Source of the DNA: Microcebus murinus
Lineage: Eukaryota > Chordata > Mammalia > Primates > Cheirogaleidae
Assembly (NCBI RefSeq): GCF_040939455.1
Contig: NC_134106.1
Location: 40,694,001-40,758,000 of the forward strand
Length of the DNA stretch: 64,000 bases
Direction of reading: 5' to 3'
Of the stretch, positions 23,315 through 34,179 are shown piece after piece. A program made the position numbers and the translations under genes. The first letter of the stretch is position 1, and the number at the start of each line of letters is the position of its first letter. The notes below the pieces were generated by a model. The model did not search any database and was not told the origin of the DNA. It was given only the letters and a program-made list of their open reading frames with translations.

Positions 23315-25410
23315 ATATTGGATTAAAGGGTTTAGGAGCAGTTCTGATTCCACCAGTAGAGGGTAGTGTTACCTAGACAAGATCTCAGCATGAGTCCAGG
23401 ACAGATGGAGCAATGGAATCTGAATTTAGAATACAGAATGGGTAGCTACCTACTTCTCCCAGTCTTGAGTCACCAGACCACAAATGCTTCTCCACAAAAT
23501 AGCAATCTGAAGCAAGTGTAGAAATGTACTCCTCCTCAATAATTTGCCACTATTCCTAAAATGGTCACATTACTCATTTCTATTGGAATATGAACAGGAA
23601 TTTAAACTCTTGCAATCTGTGTTGTTTTCTGAAATTTAAAGTTTGTTCTATGAATACATTCATTTATATAAAATACAGCAGCTTGTCTATACATATTTGA
23701 ACATTTCAAAATTACAGTTGAAAGTAGCAGATTTTTCCTCCTGCAAAAATATTTAAGAAGTATTTATAAAATTTGATTATGTTTAATATCATGCCGAGAA
23801 AGGAAAACTTAATTGTACTTTTTAATATACATATAGCAGAAGTCATTGGCTTGTGACAAACATTTGATTTTAAAGTTCTAAGTGTATAATGCATAGTCAC
23901 AGTAATGGATGAAAATCCAAAACTCATCAGCCTGCAAAGTTTAAAGACTGGGTCACAAAAGTTGTACAAGAAATGGATTCTCTAATAGCAAGACCCGTCT
24001 GGTGGGATAAAACACATGCACATGAAATAATAGCAGTATCAGGTAGTTTAAGATGCTGTCTGTTCAATACAAATAATAACTCAGTAGGAGATATGAAAGT
24101 ATTTGTTGAAAAACTGACAAAATAGATGAAGACAGCATGAAATAAAGTTACTGGAGGAGTCTTTGAGGAGGAGGTACCATTTAATATCAAAAAAAGAAAA
24201 ATTAGGTAACACATATAAAAAATACATTAAAAGGGCAAAGGCACTATGCTCATATAAAATTTCATTATCATTTTTTCTGCGTTGCGGCTCATGGTCACTA
24301 TGAAGCCCTGTCCTTGGTGACCTTAGGAAGGCACTTTGGTAGAACCTTTGAACCTTTATCAATAATAGAAAACCTACCTTTTCTTCCCTATTAATAGAAA
24401 TGGTAAAGCCTAAAAGTTAATATAGAAATTATGTAAATACAGGAATGATGTAATTCCACCTGGGTCCAGGAAAACACCTTGCTCTGTGCTAGTCACAGCC
24501 TAAGCAGCAGAAATCTGTCTCCACACAATACATCACTGACACCATTCCAAGTTATGAGATTGTTTCCTTTTAACAGAAGTTAAAATTTTCTCAGATCAGG
24601 AGAAAGCCTGGCTACTTGAGGGAAAATAAAATCATGCTTCTCTCCACCCCTCACCCCATCCTTCTCTTTTGCCTGTGGCAACTCTAAGTACAATAAAATG
24701 TGAAAGTGGGAACCAATTGCTATGGCAACAAAGTGTACTCTAATAATGAAAATGGCATCTAACGAGCAGGAGCAGCTAGAACTTTAAGGCAGAGAGAAAG
24801 GAAGTGCACCTTGACGAAGCGGGAAGAAAAAAATGTAAAACGTTTAAAGTTTTCCAGTCTCCAACCTACATAGATTGGCCCATTTAGAAAAGTTGGATTG
24901 GTGCCTTCACCGGCTTCCTCCCAGGGGTATTCTAACAAGAAATGGTTTATGATATTGGGGAGAGATATAGATACCACTAATTCCTACAATTAAGCAGAAA
25001 AAGAGAGCACCCCCTTTGATCTAGAAACATGGGACAATATGCCCCGTTCCGGAGATTCAGAGAGGCCTGTGTATCTAGACCCCCTGCTTTCAGAGCCATC
25101 TTCCCAGGACTAGATTCGGCTTCTTTGACAAGATAATTGTCTTCTTCACAACAACTACTTTAGAAAAATATGGCTGCTGTTTTGGAGAGGGGCTTGGAAA
25201 CAACACATACTCATGACAAGTAGAATGAGCATGCAAGTTGACAACCTTAAGGAAAACGAGAAGGAGCTGGTGAGGAGACACTGGGTTAAAGTAAACTGAT
25301 TCTATCCCACCTATTTGTTCAAAAATATTTTAATTGGGGTAATATTCAGAATTATTGCAATTATGCTAGAAAATAAACCAACAGTGACATTTTAGTGATT
25401 TAAGCAAAAA
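23315..25410. other. Unassigned intergenic DNA
   Basis: Nothing I can name. At 24292-24326 a GGTCAC and a GGTGACC sit about 23 bp apart, which could be chance nuclear-receptor half-sites. Frames up to 95 codons on the minus strand (23927-24362) have no domain. Around 24760-25290 the composition is more balanced with no identified repeat. Confidence 0.45.
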
Positions 25411-25422
25411 TGTTAATTTTTC

Positions 25423-26757
25423 TTTTTTTTAATTTATTTTTTTCAGTATATTATGGGGGTACAAATGTTAAGGTTACGTATATTGCCCTTGCCCCCCTTC
25501 CCCCCTTGAGTCAGAGCTTCAACCATCCCCTAGTTGGTGCACATCACACTCATTATGTATGTATATACCCATACCCTCCTCCCCCACCTGCCTGACATTC
25601 AATAGATGTTATTCCTATATATCCACTTAGGTATTGATCAGTTAATAACAATTTGCTGGTGAGTACATGTGGTGCTTATTTTTCCATTCTTGGGATACTT
25701 CACTTAATAGAATGGGTTTGAGCTCTAGCCAGGAAAATATAAGAGGTGCTATATCACCATTGTTTTTTATAGCTGAATAGTACTCCATTGTATACATATA
25801 CCACATTTTATTAATCCACTCATGTATCAATGGGCACTTCAATTGTTTCCACATCTATGCAATTGTGAATTGTGCTGCTATAAACATTCGAGTGCAGGTG
25901 TCTTTTTCATAGAGTGACTTTTGTTCTTTTGGGTAGATGCCCAATAATGGGATTGCTGGATCAAAAGGTAGATCCACTTGTATGGCTTTAAAGTATCTCC
26001 ATATTGCTTTCCACAGAGGTTTAACTAGTTTGCAGTCCTACCAACAGTGTAGGAGTGTTCCTATCTCTCCACATCCATGTCAACATTTACTGTTTTGGGG
26101 CTCGTTAATAAAGGCCATTCTCACTGGAGATAAGTGATATCTCATTGTGGTTTTGATTTGCATTTCCCTGATTAGAGATGTTGAGTATTTTTTCATATGT
26201 TTGTTGGCTATTATTCTGTCTACTTTAGGAAAGTTTCTGTTCATGTCCTTTGTCCACTTTTTGATAGGGTTGTTTGATTTTTCCTTGCTGATTTTCCTGA
26301 GTTCTAAATAGATTCTAGTTACCAGCCTTCTTTTTTTTTTTTTGAGACAGAGTCTCTCTTTGTTGCCCAGGCTAGAGTGAGTGTCGTGGCGTCAGCCTAG
26401 CTCACACCAACCTCAACTCCTGGGCTCATGCAATCCTGCTGCCTCAGCCTCCCGAGTAGCTGGGACTACAGGCATGTGCCACCATGCTCGGCTAATTTTT
26501 TCTATATATGTATTAGTTGGCCAATTAATTTATTTCTATTTATAGTAGAGACAGGGTCTTGCTCTTGCTCAGGCTGGTTTCGAACTCCTGACCTCTAGCA
26601 GTCCGTCTGTCTCAGCCTCCCAGAGTGCTAGGATTACAGGCATGAGCCACCGTGCCCGGCCAGTTACCAGCCTTTATTGGATATGTAGCTTGTGAAAATT
26701 TTCTCCCATTCTGTGGGTCGTCTGTTTGCTCTCTTGACAGTTTCTTTGGCTGTGCAG
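25423..26757 (-). mobile_element. 5'-truncated L1 LINE (ORF2 C-terminus and 3' UTR)
   Basis: The left edge is a T-run (poly(A) tail read in antisense), followed by TATTATGGGGGTACAAATGT, a 3' UTR signature I associate with lemur L1. The minus strand at 25642-25854 translates to an ORF2p C-terminal part containing YTMEYYSAIKNN and SWLELKPILLSEVSQ. Flanking TAATTTTTC occurs at 25414-25422 and again at 26758-26766, a 9-bp target duplication. An Alu (26330-26661) is nested inside. Without it the L1 is about 1.0 kb. Stops and truncation make it inactive. Confidence 0.95.
26330..26661 (-). mobile_element. Alu SINE nested in L1, antisense
   Basis: Begins with a T-run and GAGACAGAGTCTCTCTTTGT, ends at GAGCCACCGTGCCCGGCC. 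The linker has TTAGTTGGCCAATTAATTTA. A perfect 13-bp target duplication, AGTTACCAGCCTT, lies at 26317-26329 and 26662-26674. Removing the Alu and one copy restores continuous L1 sequence (...GATTCTAGTTACCAGCC TTTATTGGATATG...). This proves the Alu inserted after the L1. Confidence 0.98.
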
Positions 26758-26769
26758 TAATTTTTCATT

Positions 26770-27495
26770 TACACTGTCAATCATATCTAGGTTGACTACT
26801 CAGCTCTATGTCATCCTCATTCTAGGAGGTAAACTGGATTTTGCCAGCATAGGGGCATGGTGAAGAAGATTATCTGAGGGTCTTGTGACAATAATTCAAT
26901 GCTCTGATCTGGAAGTGGCAAACATCATTCATGTCAATTCTACCTACAACAGATTGGCCCAATGACCCTATCCAATTCCAAGAAAGGGACAATGATAATC
27001 TTCTCATGTGTTTAGAAGAAAAGTAGATATAGATTAGATGGACATGATAAATCTATTATAGTATAATTTATATAATATGTACAACAACACTTTTAGTTAA
27101 GGAACACATTTATGTTCTCTGACAAAGTGGTAGGCTATTGTATTATATACACAATAGTTTTATTCCCTCCAATAATGTGTGTGAATAAGTACATGAAGGA
27201 GTCTTGAGCATCTTGGGAAGCATTGGTGGAGAGGCAGCCTGGTCATTTGGACTAATGGTCAAAACTGGGGGTTTCAGGCTCCATCCACTGGTAAGAGTTC
27301 AATGGCAAATTTTTGGAATGATGTAGGTTGAAGCCTTGTCATCCATCAAAAGTGAGGAGATGGAACTAAAGGATAAAGTTTCTGAGAATCTGAAAGCTGC
27401 CAGCACCTCACGACAGCTGTTAGTAGACTTGTTTTCTCTTCCAGATCTTTGTTAAAGGTGTTCCCCAACTGAAAACAAAAACAAACTAAAACAAA
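26770..27495. other. Unassigned intergenic DNA
   Basis: No named repeat or exon. AT-rich patch near 27050-27080. Confidence 0.45.
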
Positions 27496-27499
27496 ACCT

Positions 27500-27775
27500 G
27501 TTTTCCTACCTTGCCCTTATTAAATCTGTCAAGCTCAGTTCAAGCCCCATTGCTATTCATTCCATTCTTTGAACTCTCATTGCACTTATAATTCAAATGA
27601 ATTTCTTTAAAAAATTAGTGTTTCTCTAAAATTCCATATATTCCATGTTTTCCTCCCCACTCAAAATAAACCCTGTGACAATAGTAATTGTGCATTTTCT
27701 CTTTTGCAGTTTCTCCTAGCACTTAGCACAGAGCTATTAACAAAGTTGACAAACAACGCATATTTATTGATTACA
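27500..27775 (+). repeat. Possible L2 LINE fragment
   Basis: 'ttgcccttattaaatctgtcaagctcagttcaagcccc' and the end 'ctagcacttagcacagagc...catatttattgatta' resemble the L2 3' UTR and terminus in sense. High divergence. Confidence 0.4.
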
Positions 27776-28004
27776 CCACTAATTGGAAAAGGAAGAAGAG
27801 TTTTTACTAAGAACAATGGATCAGGTGAAAGCATGTATACTTTGGGTAACTATCTTGTCACAAAGCTTTATTTTAAAAGACAGCTCTCTGATATGGAGTC
27901 TCTTGCCACTTTAGTACTCTTAAGCCCCTTCCAGTGAGGTGGAAAAAGCAGTATATGAGGGAAAATGAGTAGTTAGTGATGAGAACAATATGGCATTGGG
28001 AAAT

Positions 28005-28205
28005 AAGAACTGAATTGGGAACCTGGAGTTTGGATTCTATTCTTGGCTCTCATATTCTTTAGCTATGTAAAAGATCAGCCATAGTCTTTACCTATGAAAA
28101 GAGGATGCTGGAAATCGCCTCGCCTACTTTATAGGATGTTGTGAGAATCAAATAAAATCATGTAAGTAAAAGGCATCTGAAACTCTAAAAATACTTTACA
28201 AGTAT
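28005..28205 (+). repeat. MIR SINE
   Basis: GGAACCTGGAGTTTGGATTC then 'ttggctctcatattctttagctatgt', 'gaaaagaggatgctgg', TATAGGATGTTGTGAGAATC, 'aaataaaatcatgtaagtaaaaggcatc'. Full sense MIR order. Confidence 0.75.
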
Positions 28206-28214
28206 AATTTTAAA

Positions 28215-28915
28215 GTGGGGTTGTTAAAAAGGACCTAACTTGTATCTAATATCTTCTGTGCTATGGGAGGAATTTCAGGAAAGGTAGGGGGTATGTGATA
28301 AACCTCTGACAACACATGTTCTGAACTCTTTGAGAGCATTGCATCTAATCAGCACAAAGTCCTGTTGCTAATTGCAGGGGGTTTCTCCCTGGGCATTCAG
28401 TTCAGTTTGTAAAGTGTTATATTTATAACTCTCTGAAGCCTCAGTCCCTCTCAGAATCCCAGGAAATAAGAGTGTGATCTGATTGTGACTGTAGATTGCA
28501 GGTTGATATTGTCAGGCTGGTGGTGATAGAATTCTAACAAAAGCAAAACAGCAGGTATCACTAAGAGAAGGGCACTAAAGCTTTCCACAGCTCTAAGAGA
28601 GACTGCCTTCCCTTCTTTCTTTTCTTCCTCCCTCCCTCTCATCCGAAGAGGAAAAGACCCTGGCTGGAGCCAGAATGAGCCTGCTCACCTGCTAAAGCAG
28701 ACATTGGCACGGGTGGGAATTCAGGCTTGCAGGGGCTTTGGCAGGAGTGGGAGAATTACCAAATGGTTCGAGAAGCTTGGTGGGAGGTTGAAGCATGTGG
28801 ATGGGAAATAATGAGAGTCCTTCATGAATTGCAGGGGTTCTGTGCTGGAGAATGTTAGCGTGTGAGCTTGGCAGCATGCCTCACAGAGGAGCTGTTACGA
28901 TGAGGAACGTGGCAG
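28215..28915. other. Unassigned DNA
   Basis: A polypyrimidine patch lies at 28611-28640. The stretch 28650-28900 is relatively GC-rich and unassigned. Short frames on the minus strand at 28451-28642 and 28692-28877 have no domain. Confidence 0.4.
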
Positions 28916-28924
28916 ACACAACAA

Positions 28925-29105
28925 ACCAGTGAGCAGGCAGGAGACCTGGGTTTGCGTGTTAGTGCCAACTTCATTAGCTCTATCCTTAGCTTCTTTGAGC
29001 ATTAGTTTTCACACCTGAAAAATGGCAAATTTAGCAATAACAAAATCTATATCAAAGCTTTTCTGTAAGAATTAAATGAGAATGTTTATAAAAGGGCCTT
29101 TGTTT
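28925..29105 (+). repeat. MIR SINE
   Basis: GAGACCTGGGTTTGCGTGTT, then 'cttcattagctctatccttagcttctttgagca', 'acctgaaaaatggcaaattta', 'tgtaagaattaaatgagaatg'. Sense order of MIR. Confidence 0.7.
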
Positions 29106-29356
29106 TAATAGGAATAATCAGTAGATAATTTATAATTATGAAAAACCATTATACCCACATTCTATACCTCCTCAAGACATCCAGGCAATGAGGATTATGA
29201 ATCATTTTGATACAGAAGTGGAGAAACAGACCTGGGAGCAAAAGAACTTACATCCAGCATCATGGACATAGCACCCTGAGAGCCCAATTACAGAGAAAGC
29301 AGATTTAGAGTATTGTGGTTTACGGAAATTCTGAGATTATGGTTATGACAATATTC

Positions 29357-29912
29357 AGAAAATGATAATTGTGGCCCTGCGAAGCTGTCTATATCCTAAT
29401 CCCCAGAACCTGTGCATTTGTTACTTTACATGGCAAAAAGGAATTAAAGTTGCAGATGGAGTAAGCTTGCTAATCCATCTGCAACCTTATTAAACATTAA
29501 AATAGGAAGATTATCCTAGATTATCAGGTGGACCCAAAGTAATCCTAAGGGTGTTTAAAGGTAGAAAAGAGAGTCAGAAAGAAATTTAATGACGGCAGCA
29601 GAGTCGGGTTGATGCAGTGTGAGAAGAATTCAGCCAGACATTGCTGTCTTTGAAGACGGAGAAGAGGGACCATGAGCTAAGGAATGCAAGCAATCTTTGT
29701 GAGCTGCAAAAGGCAAGGACGTGGTCTTTTTGATGCCCCCCCCCAACTTTGCCCCTACCCTCCAATTCTCTAGACTGGAAGGAATGCAGCTCAGTCTGCA
29801 TTCTTGATTTTAGCCCAGTGAGAACCACGTTGCACTTCTAACCTGAAGAACTGTAAGTTAATAAATTTGTATTGTTTTAAACCACTGTGTGGTAATGTAC
29901 AGAAAACTAATG
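29357..29912 (+). mobile_element. LTR-like ancient mammalian repeat (ERVL/MaLR-like, subfamily not named)
   Basis: The recurring motif series is present in order: ATCCTAATCCCCAGAACCTG, 'gttactttacatggcaaaa', 'gaagattatcctagattatcaggtggaccca', TGATTTTAGCCCAGTGAGAA, and 'aactgtaagttaataaatttgt' before a CACTGTGTGGTAAT end. I remember this as a widespread old LTR-type repeat. CAATATTC occurs on both sides, at 29349-29356 and 29913-29920. That could be a target duplication, or a shorter 5-bp duplication extended by chance. A C-run sits at 29737-29746. Confidence 0.6.
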
Positions 29913-30129
29913 CAATATTCAAAATAAGGTATTTAATGCTAAGTTCTAAGTGTTAATATTAAGAGGGTTGCACATCAGAAAGGTGAGTTTATAAGTGAAA
30001 CAGAATTTAGAGGGTTAATATAAATTAAGTGGACATGCAGTTGTCATTTTTTAATATTTGCTCCATAGCCTAAAGAAACAAAATTAAATTTGAGAGAACC
30101 ACCCAATTCATCCTCTTCACTGAGGACTT

Positions 30130-30600
30130 AATACTCTTTCTATGACATAAATCTGATCTTGACAAGCCTTTGCTTAAAATTCTTTATTGACTTCACATTG
30201 CTAAAATAATACATTTACAATTTTATCTCTGTGATCTGATTTTATTTTTTTTTCATATATCACCAGCTTTGTATCCTTTCACGGTTCTACATGCAGACTG
30301 CAATCTAGTCACAGCAAATATATTCTTGCTCTTAAAAATGCTGGGAGTTCTATGTCTCTGCACACACAGTATGTTTTCCACGAAAAATGTTCTTCTTTTT
30401 CTTCAGTTTGTAAACTCTGACTCGTCTTTCAGCTCAAATGAGGAACACATTCCTTTAAGGTCTTTTTTCTAACCAAGATTGCCTTAGTTTCTGTAAGCAG
30501 GCATATGTCAACTTTTTGGCTAATTACCATCAGACCTACCCGTTTTTTTTATTAGCATCTTGCTCATCCTTTGGGGAATTCACCGTTGTTCATAGTCTTT
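30130..30600 (+). repeat. L2 LINE
   Basis: 'taaatctgatcttgacaagcctttgcttaaaattctttattgacttcacattgc' is the L2 segment (CTGATCATGTCACTCCCCTGCTTAAAA...). 'aatgttcttctttttcttcag', 'ctcgtctttcagctcaaatgaggaacacattcctttaagg' and 'taaccaagattgcc' continue in L2 order. Confidence 0.65.
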
Positions 30601-30894
30601 TGGGAGAGAAATTCCTGATACTCACTTCTCACATTGGCTCCCATTCTTAAAACTTGAAGTTAACAGGTCAAATTCTCCTTGCCTCCACCCCCAAAGCCTA
30701 GCAAACTCCCATCACTCCATTCCCAGCATTTTGAATTTTGAGCAAGCGATGTGGAGAAATTTCTGGATCAGGTTAATGGTAAGGGATGCGATGATCAGCA
30801 GGCCAGACTGTGTTCTGCAATGTGGTCTTTGCTTACTTGGTTCCTACTCATTTTTAACCCTAATTCTCCAGCCCTTCCACCTTCTCTTGCTGTC

Positions 30895-31226
30895 TGCTAT
30901 GGTCTGGTTATGTTCCCCCAAAATTCATATGTTGAAACCTAATCACCAATGTGATTGTGGTAGGAGGTGGGGCCTTTGGGAGTTGATTAGGTATGAGGGC
31001 AGAGTCCTTATGAAAGAGACCCCAGAAAGCTGCCTTGTCCCTTCAACTATGTGAGGATGCAGTGCGAAGGTTCGTCTATGAACCAAAAAGAGAGACTGAC
31101 TCTGAATTTGCCAGTGCCTTGATCTTGGACCTTGTTCACCTCTAGAACTGTGAGAAATAAATTTCTGTTGTTTATAAGCCACCAGTTTATGGTATTTTAT
31201 TTTCAAAGCCTGAATGAACTAAGACA
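30895..31226 (+). mobile_element. ERVL-MaLR solo LTR (MST/MLT1 type)
   Basis: Begins TGCTATGGTCTGGTTATGTT and CCCCCAAAATTCATATGTTG, continues with a GGAGGTGGGGCCTTTGGGAG block and GAACTGTGAGAAATAAATTT, and ends in ACTAAGACA. It has canonical TG...CA edges. Flanking 5-mers CTGTC (30890-30894) and CTATC (31227-31231) look like a target duplication with one substitution. About 332 bp, no internal retroviral genes nearby. Confidence 0.85.
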
Positions 31227-31473
31227 CTATCTTTCTAATTTCCCCAAAAGAAAACGAGGATCAGTTTCTGTTCTTACTCCTTTCTCTGGGCTCCCACTGC
31301 ATACTGTCTAGGCACACGTGATAAAACATGTCACTCATATGGTTATAATTTATTTAGTTATTCATAATTAGGATGAGTTTGAAATAACTCTATCTCATGG
31401 CCAAATTGGATACAGTAAAGTTGTGCTTTGTCTGATCAGTACAGTTAAATTTCAGAATAAAGAATGACTTTGG

Positions 31474-31809
<336 letters not shown>

Positions 31810-31825
31810 AAAGAATGACTTTGGG

Positions 31826-32135
31826 AAATTTTTAATGTGTTATTAAAGGGCTATCTTGCAGAGAAAAATCACAGTACTCAAGTAGATATAGAGTGATAAA
31901 ACCTATGAAGGAACCAAGATAAGACTTATAAAAGCAACCAAGGATACTAGAGGCAACAAAATAGGGAGAAAGGGCACCTGGAGGCAATGGAAGGAAGCAC
32001 AGGATACTGAGCTTGAATTTGATGTCCACATATGATTGCAAAAGAAGGACCTTGAAAGTTCCCCGTCATGTATAATGGGATCATATTAAGAAAGTAAGGG
32101 TCCCATAACCCTGGGAATATTATAGAACAATATCT
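31826..32135. other. Unassigned DNA between Alu and L1
   Basis: No recognisable repeat or exon. Confidence 0.5.
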
Positions 32136-32138
32136 CTG

Positions 32139-34172
32139 ATATTTATTTTATTTATTTTTATTTCAAAATATTAAGGGGGTACAAATGTCTTTGTTTACAT
32201 GTATCAATTTTGTTATGCTTGAGTCAGGGTGTTGAGTGTGCCCATCACAGAGATAATGTTCACTGTACCCATTAGATAGGTTTTTGTCTATCCTTTCCTC
32301 CTTCTTCCCCCCTGCCCTGGTTGATTTTCACTGAGTTTTACTTCCCTCTGTACACATGTGTGCTCAAGGGTTAGTTCCAATTTAATAGTGAGTACATGTA
32401 GTGTTAGTGTTTGCTTTTCCATTCTTTATATACTTCACTTAGAATGATGGTCTCTAGCTCAATCCAAATTTTTGCAAAAGGCCTTAATTTATGTTTCTTC
32501 ATGGGTAAGTAGTATCCCATAGTATGTATATGTGTGTGTGTGTGTGTGTATATATATACACATACACACACCACCTTTTGTTAATCCACTCGTGAATTGA
32601 TGAGCACTTGGGTGGATTCCACATCTTTGCAATTGTGAATTGTGCTGCCATAAACATTCAAGTGCAGATGTCATTTTGATAAAATGACTTATTTTCCTTT
32701 GGGTAAATACCCAGTAATGGGATTGCTGGATCAAATAGTAAGTGAGTCTACTTTTCGTTCTTTGAGGAATCTCCATGCTGTTTTCCATAGACATTGTACT
32801 AATTTGTAGGCCCACCAACAGTGTATAAATCATTCCTTTTTCTGTGCATCCATGCCAATATCTACTGTTTTTAGACTTTTTAATTAAAGCCATTCTAACT
32901 GGGGTAAGGTGATATCTCATGGTGGCTTTAATGTGCATTTCCCTGATGATTAGTGATGATGAGCATTTTTTTCATATGTTTATTGGCCATTTGTCTATCT
33001 TCTTTTGAGATGCTTTTGTTAATGATTTTGCATATTTTTAATGGGGTTGATTTTTCCTTGCTGATTTGCTTGAGTTCTTTGTAGATACTGGATATTAGCC
33101 CTTTGTCAAATGTGTAGCTTGTGAATATTTTCTCCAATTCTTTAGGTTGTCTGTTTGCTCTGTTGATTATTTCCTTAACTGGGCAGAAGGTTTTTAATTC
33201 AATCAGGTCCTATTTACTTGTTTTTGTTGTTACTGTGATTACCATAGGGGTCTTCTTCATAAATTATTTGCCTAGTCTGATAACTAAAAGAGTTTTCCAA
33301 TATTTTCTTCTATTAATAGAATTCTATGGTTTCTTCCCTTACATTTGTATCTTGTCCATTTTGAATTAATTTTTGTAAGTGGTGAGATATATGGATTCTA
33401 TTTTATTCTTCTGCATGTGACTATCCAATTTTCCCAGTACCATTTATTGAATAGGGTTTCTTTCCCCCAGTGTATATTGTTGTCTGCTTTGTTGGCTGTT
33501 CTCTGAGTTGTCTTTTCTGTTCCATTGATCTATGCCTCTATTTTTGTGCCAATACCATGCTGTTTTAGTTACTATAACCTTGTGGTATAGTTTGAAGTCT
33601 GGTAACGTGATGCCTCCATATTTGTTCTTTCTGCTTAGGATTGCTTTGGCTATTTGGGCTCTTTTCTGATTCCAAAGAAAGTGTAGAATTATTTTTTTTT
33701 TCTAGATCTGTGAAATATGACATTGGTACTCTGATTTGGATTGCATTGAATCTGTAAATCACTTTGGGTAGCATGGATATTTTAAAAATGTTGATTCTAC
33801 TGATCCATGAGCATGATATGTTTTTCCATTTGTTTGTGTCATCTGTGATTTCTTTCCTCAGTGTTTCATAGTTATCTTCGTAGAGATCTTTCACCTCCTT
33901 GGTTAAGTATATTCCTAGGTATTTTGTTTTTTTCATAACTATTATGAATGGTATTAAGTCTTTGATTATACTCTCAGGTTGACTGTTATTGGTGTATAGG
34001 GATGCTACTGATTTGTGTACATTGATTTTATAACCTGAGAATTTGCTGAATTTATTTATTAATTCTAGAAGTCTCTTGGTGGAATCTTTGGAGTTTTCTA
34101 GATATGAGATCATATTAACAACAAAAGGCAATAGTCTTGCCTCCTCTTTCCTAATTTGGATACCCTATTTAA
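32139..34172 (-). mobile_element. 5'-truncated L1 LINE, inactive
   Basis: Antisense L1: AT-rich tail edge at the left, then AATATTAAGGGGGTACAAAT, 3' UTR, then ORF2. Minus-strand pieces at 33565-34131 (188 codons) include [49 protein letters not shown] and [20 protein letters not shown], which belong to the post-catalytic RT and thumb region of ORF2p. Further pieces at 32928-33137 and 32489-32938 carry [17 protein letters not shown] and [11 protein letters not shown]. The residues where the conserved FADD should be read FVVN, so the catalytic aspartates are lost. Frameshifts and stops divide the frame. The copy is cut off at about 34170 within the RT. Confidence 0.93.
32524..32571. repeat. (GT)n-(TA)n-(CA)n microsatellite inside L1
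   Basis: An alternating purine-pyrimidine tract that starts as TG, turns to TA and then to CA, making it roughly self-complementary. It sits in the L1 ORF2 C-terminal coding region and adds a block to the frame. Confidence 0.9.
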
Positions 34173-34179
34173 AAATTTA

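Noticed and set aside
24292..24326. GGTCAC...GGTGACC as a nuclear-receptor element
   Set aside because: The 23-bp spacing does not fit known receptor dimer spacings; probably chance.
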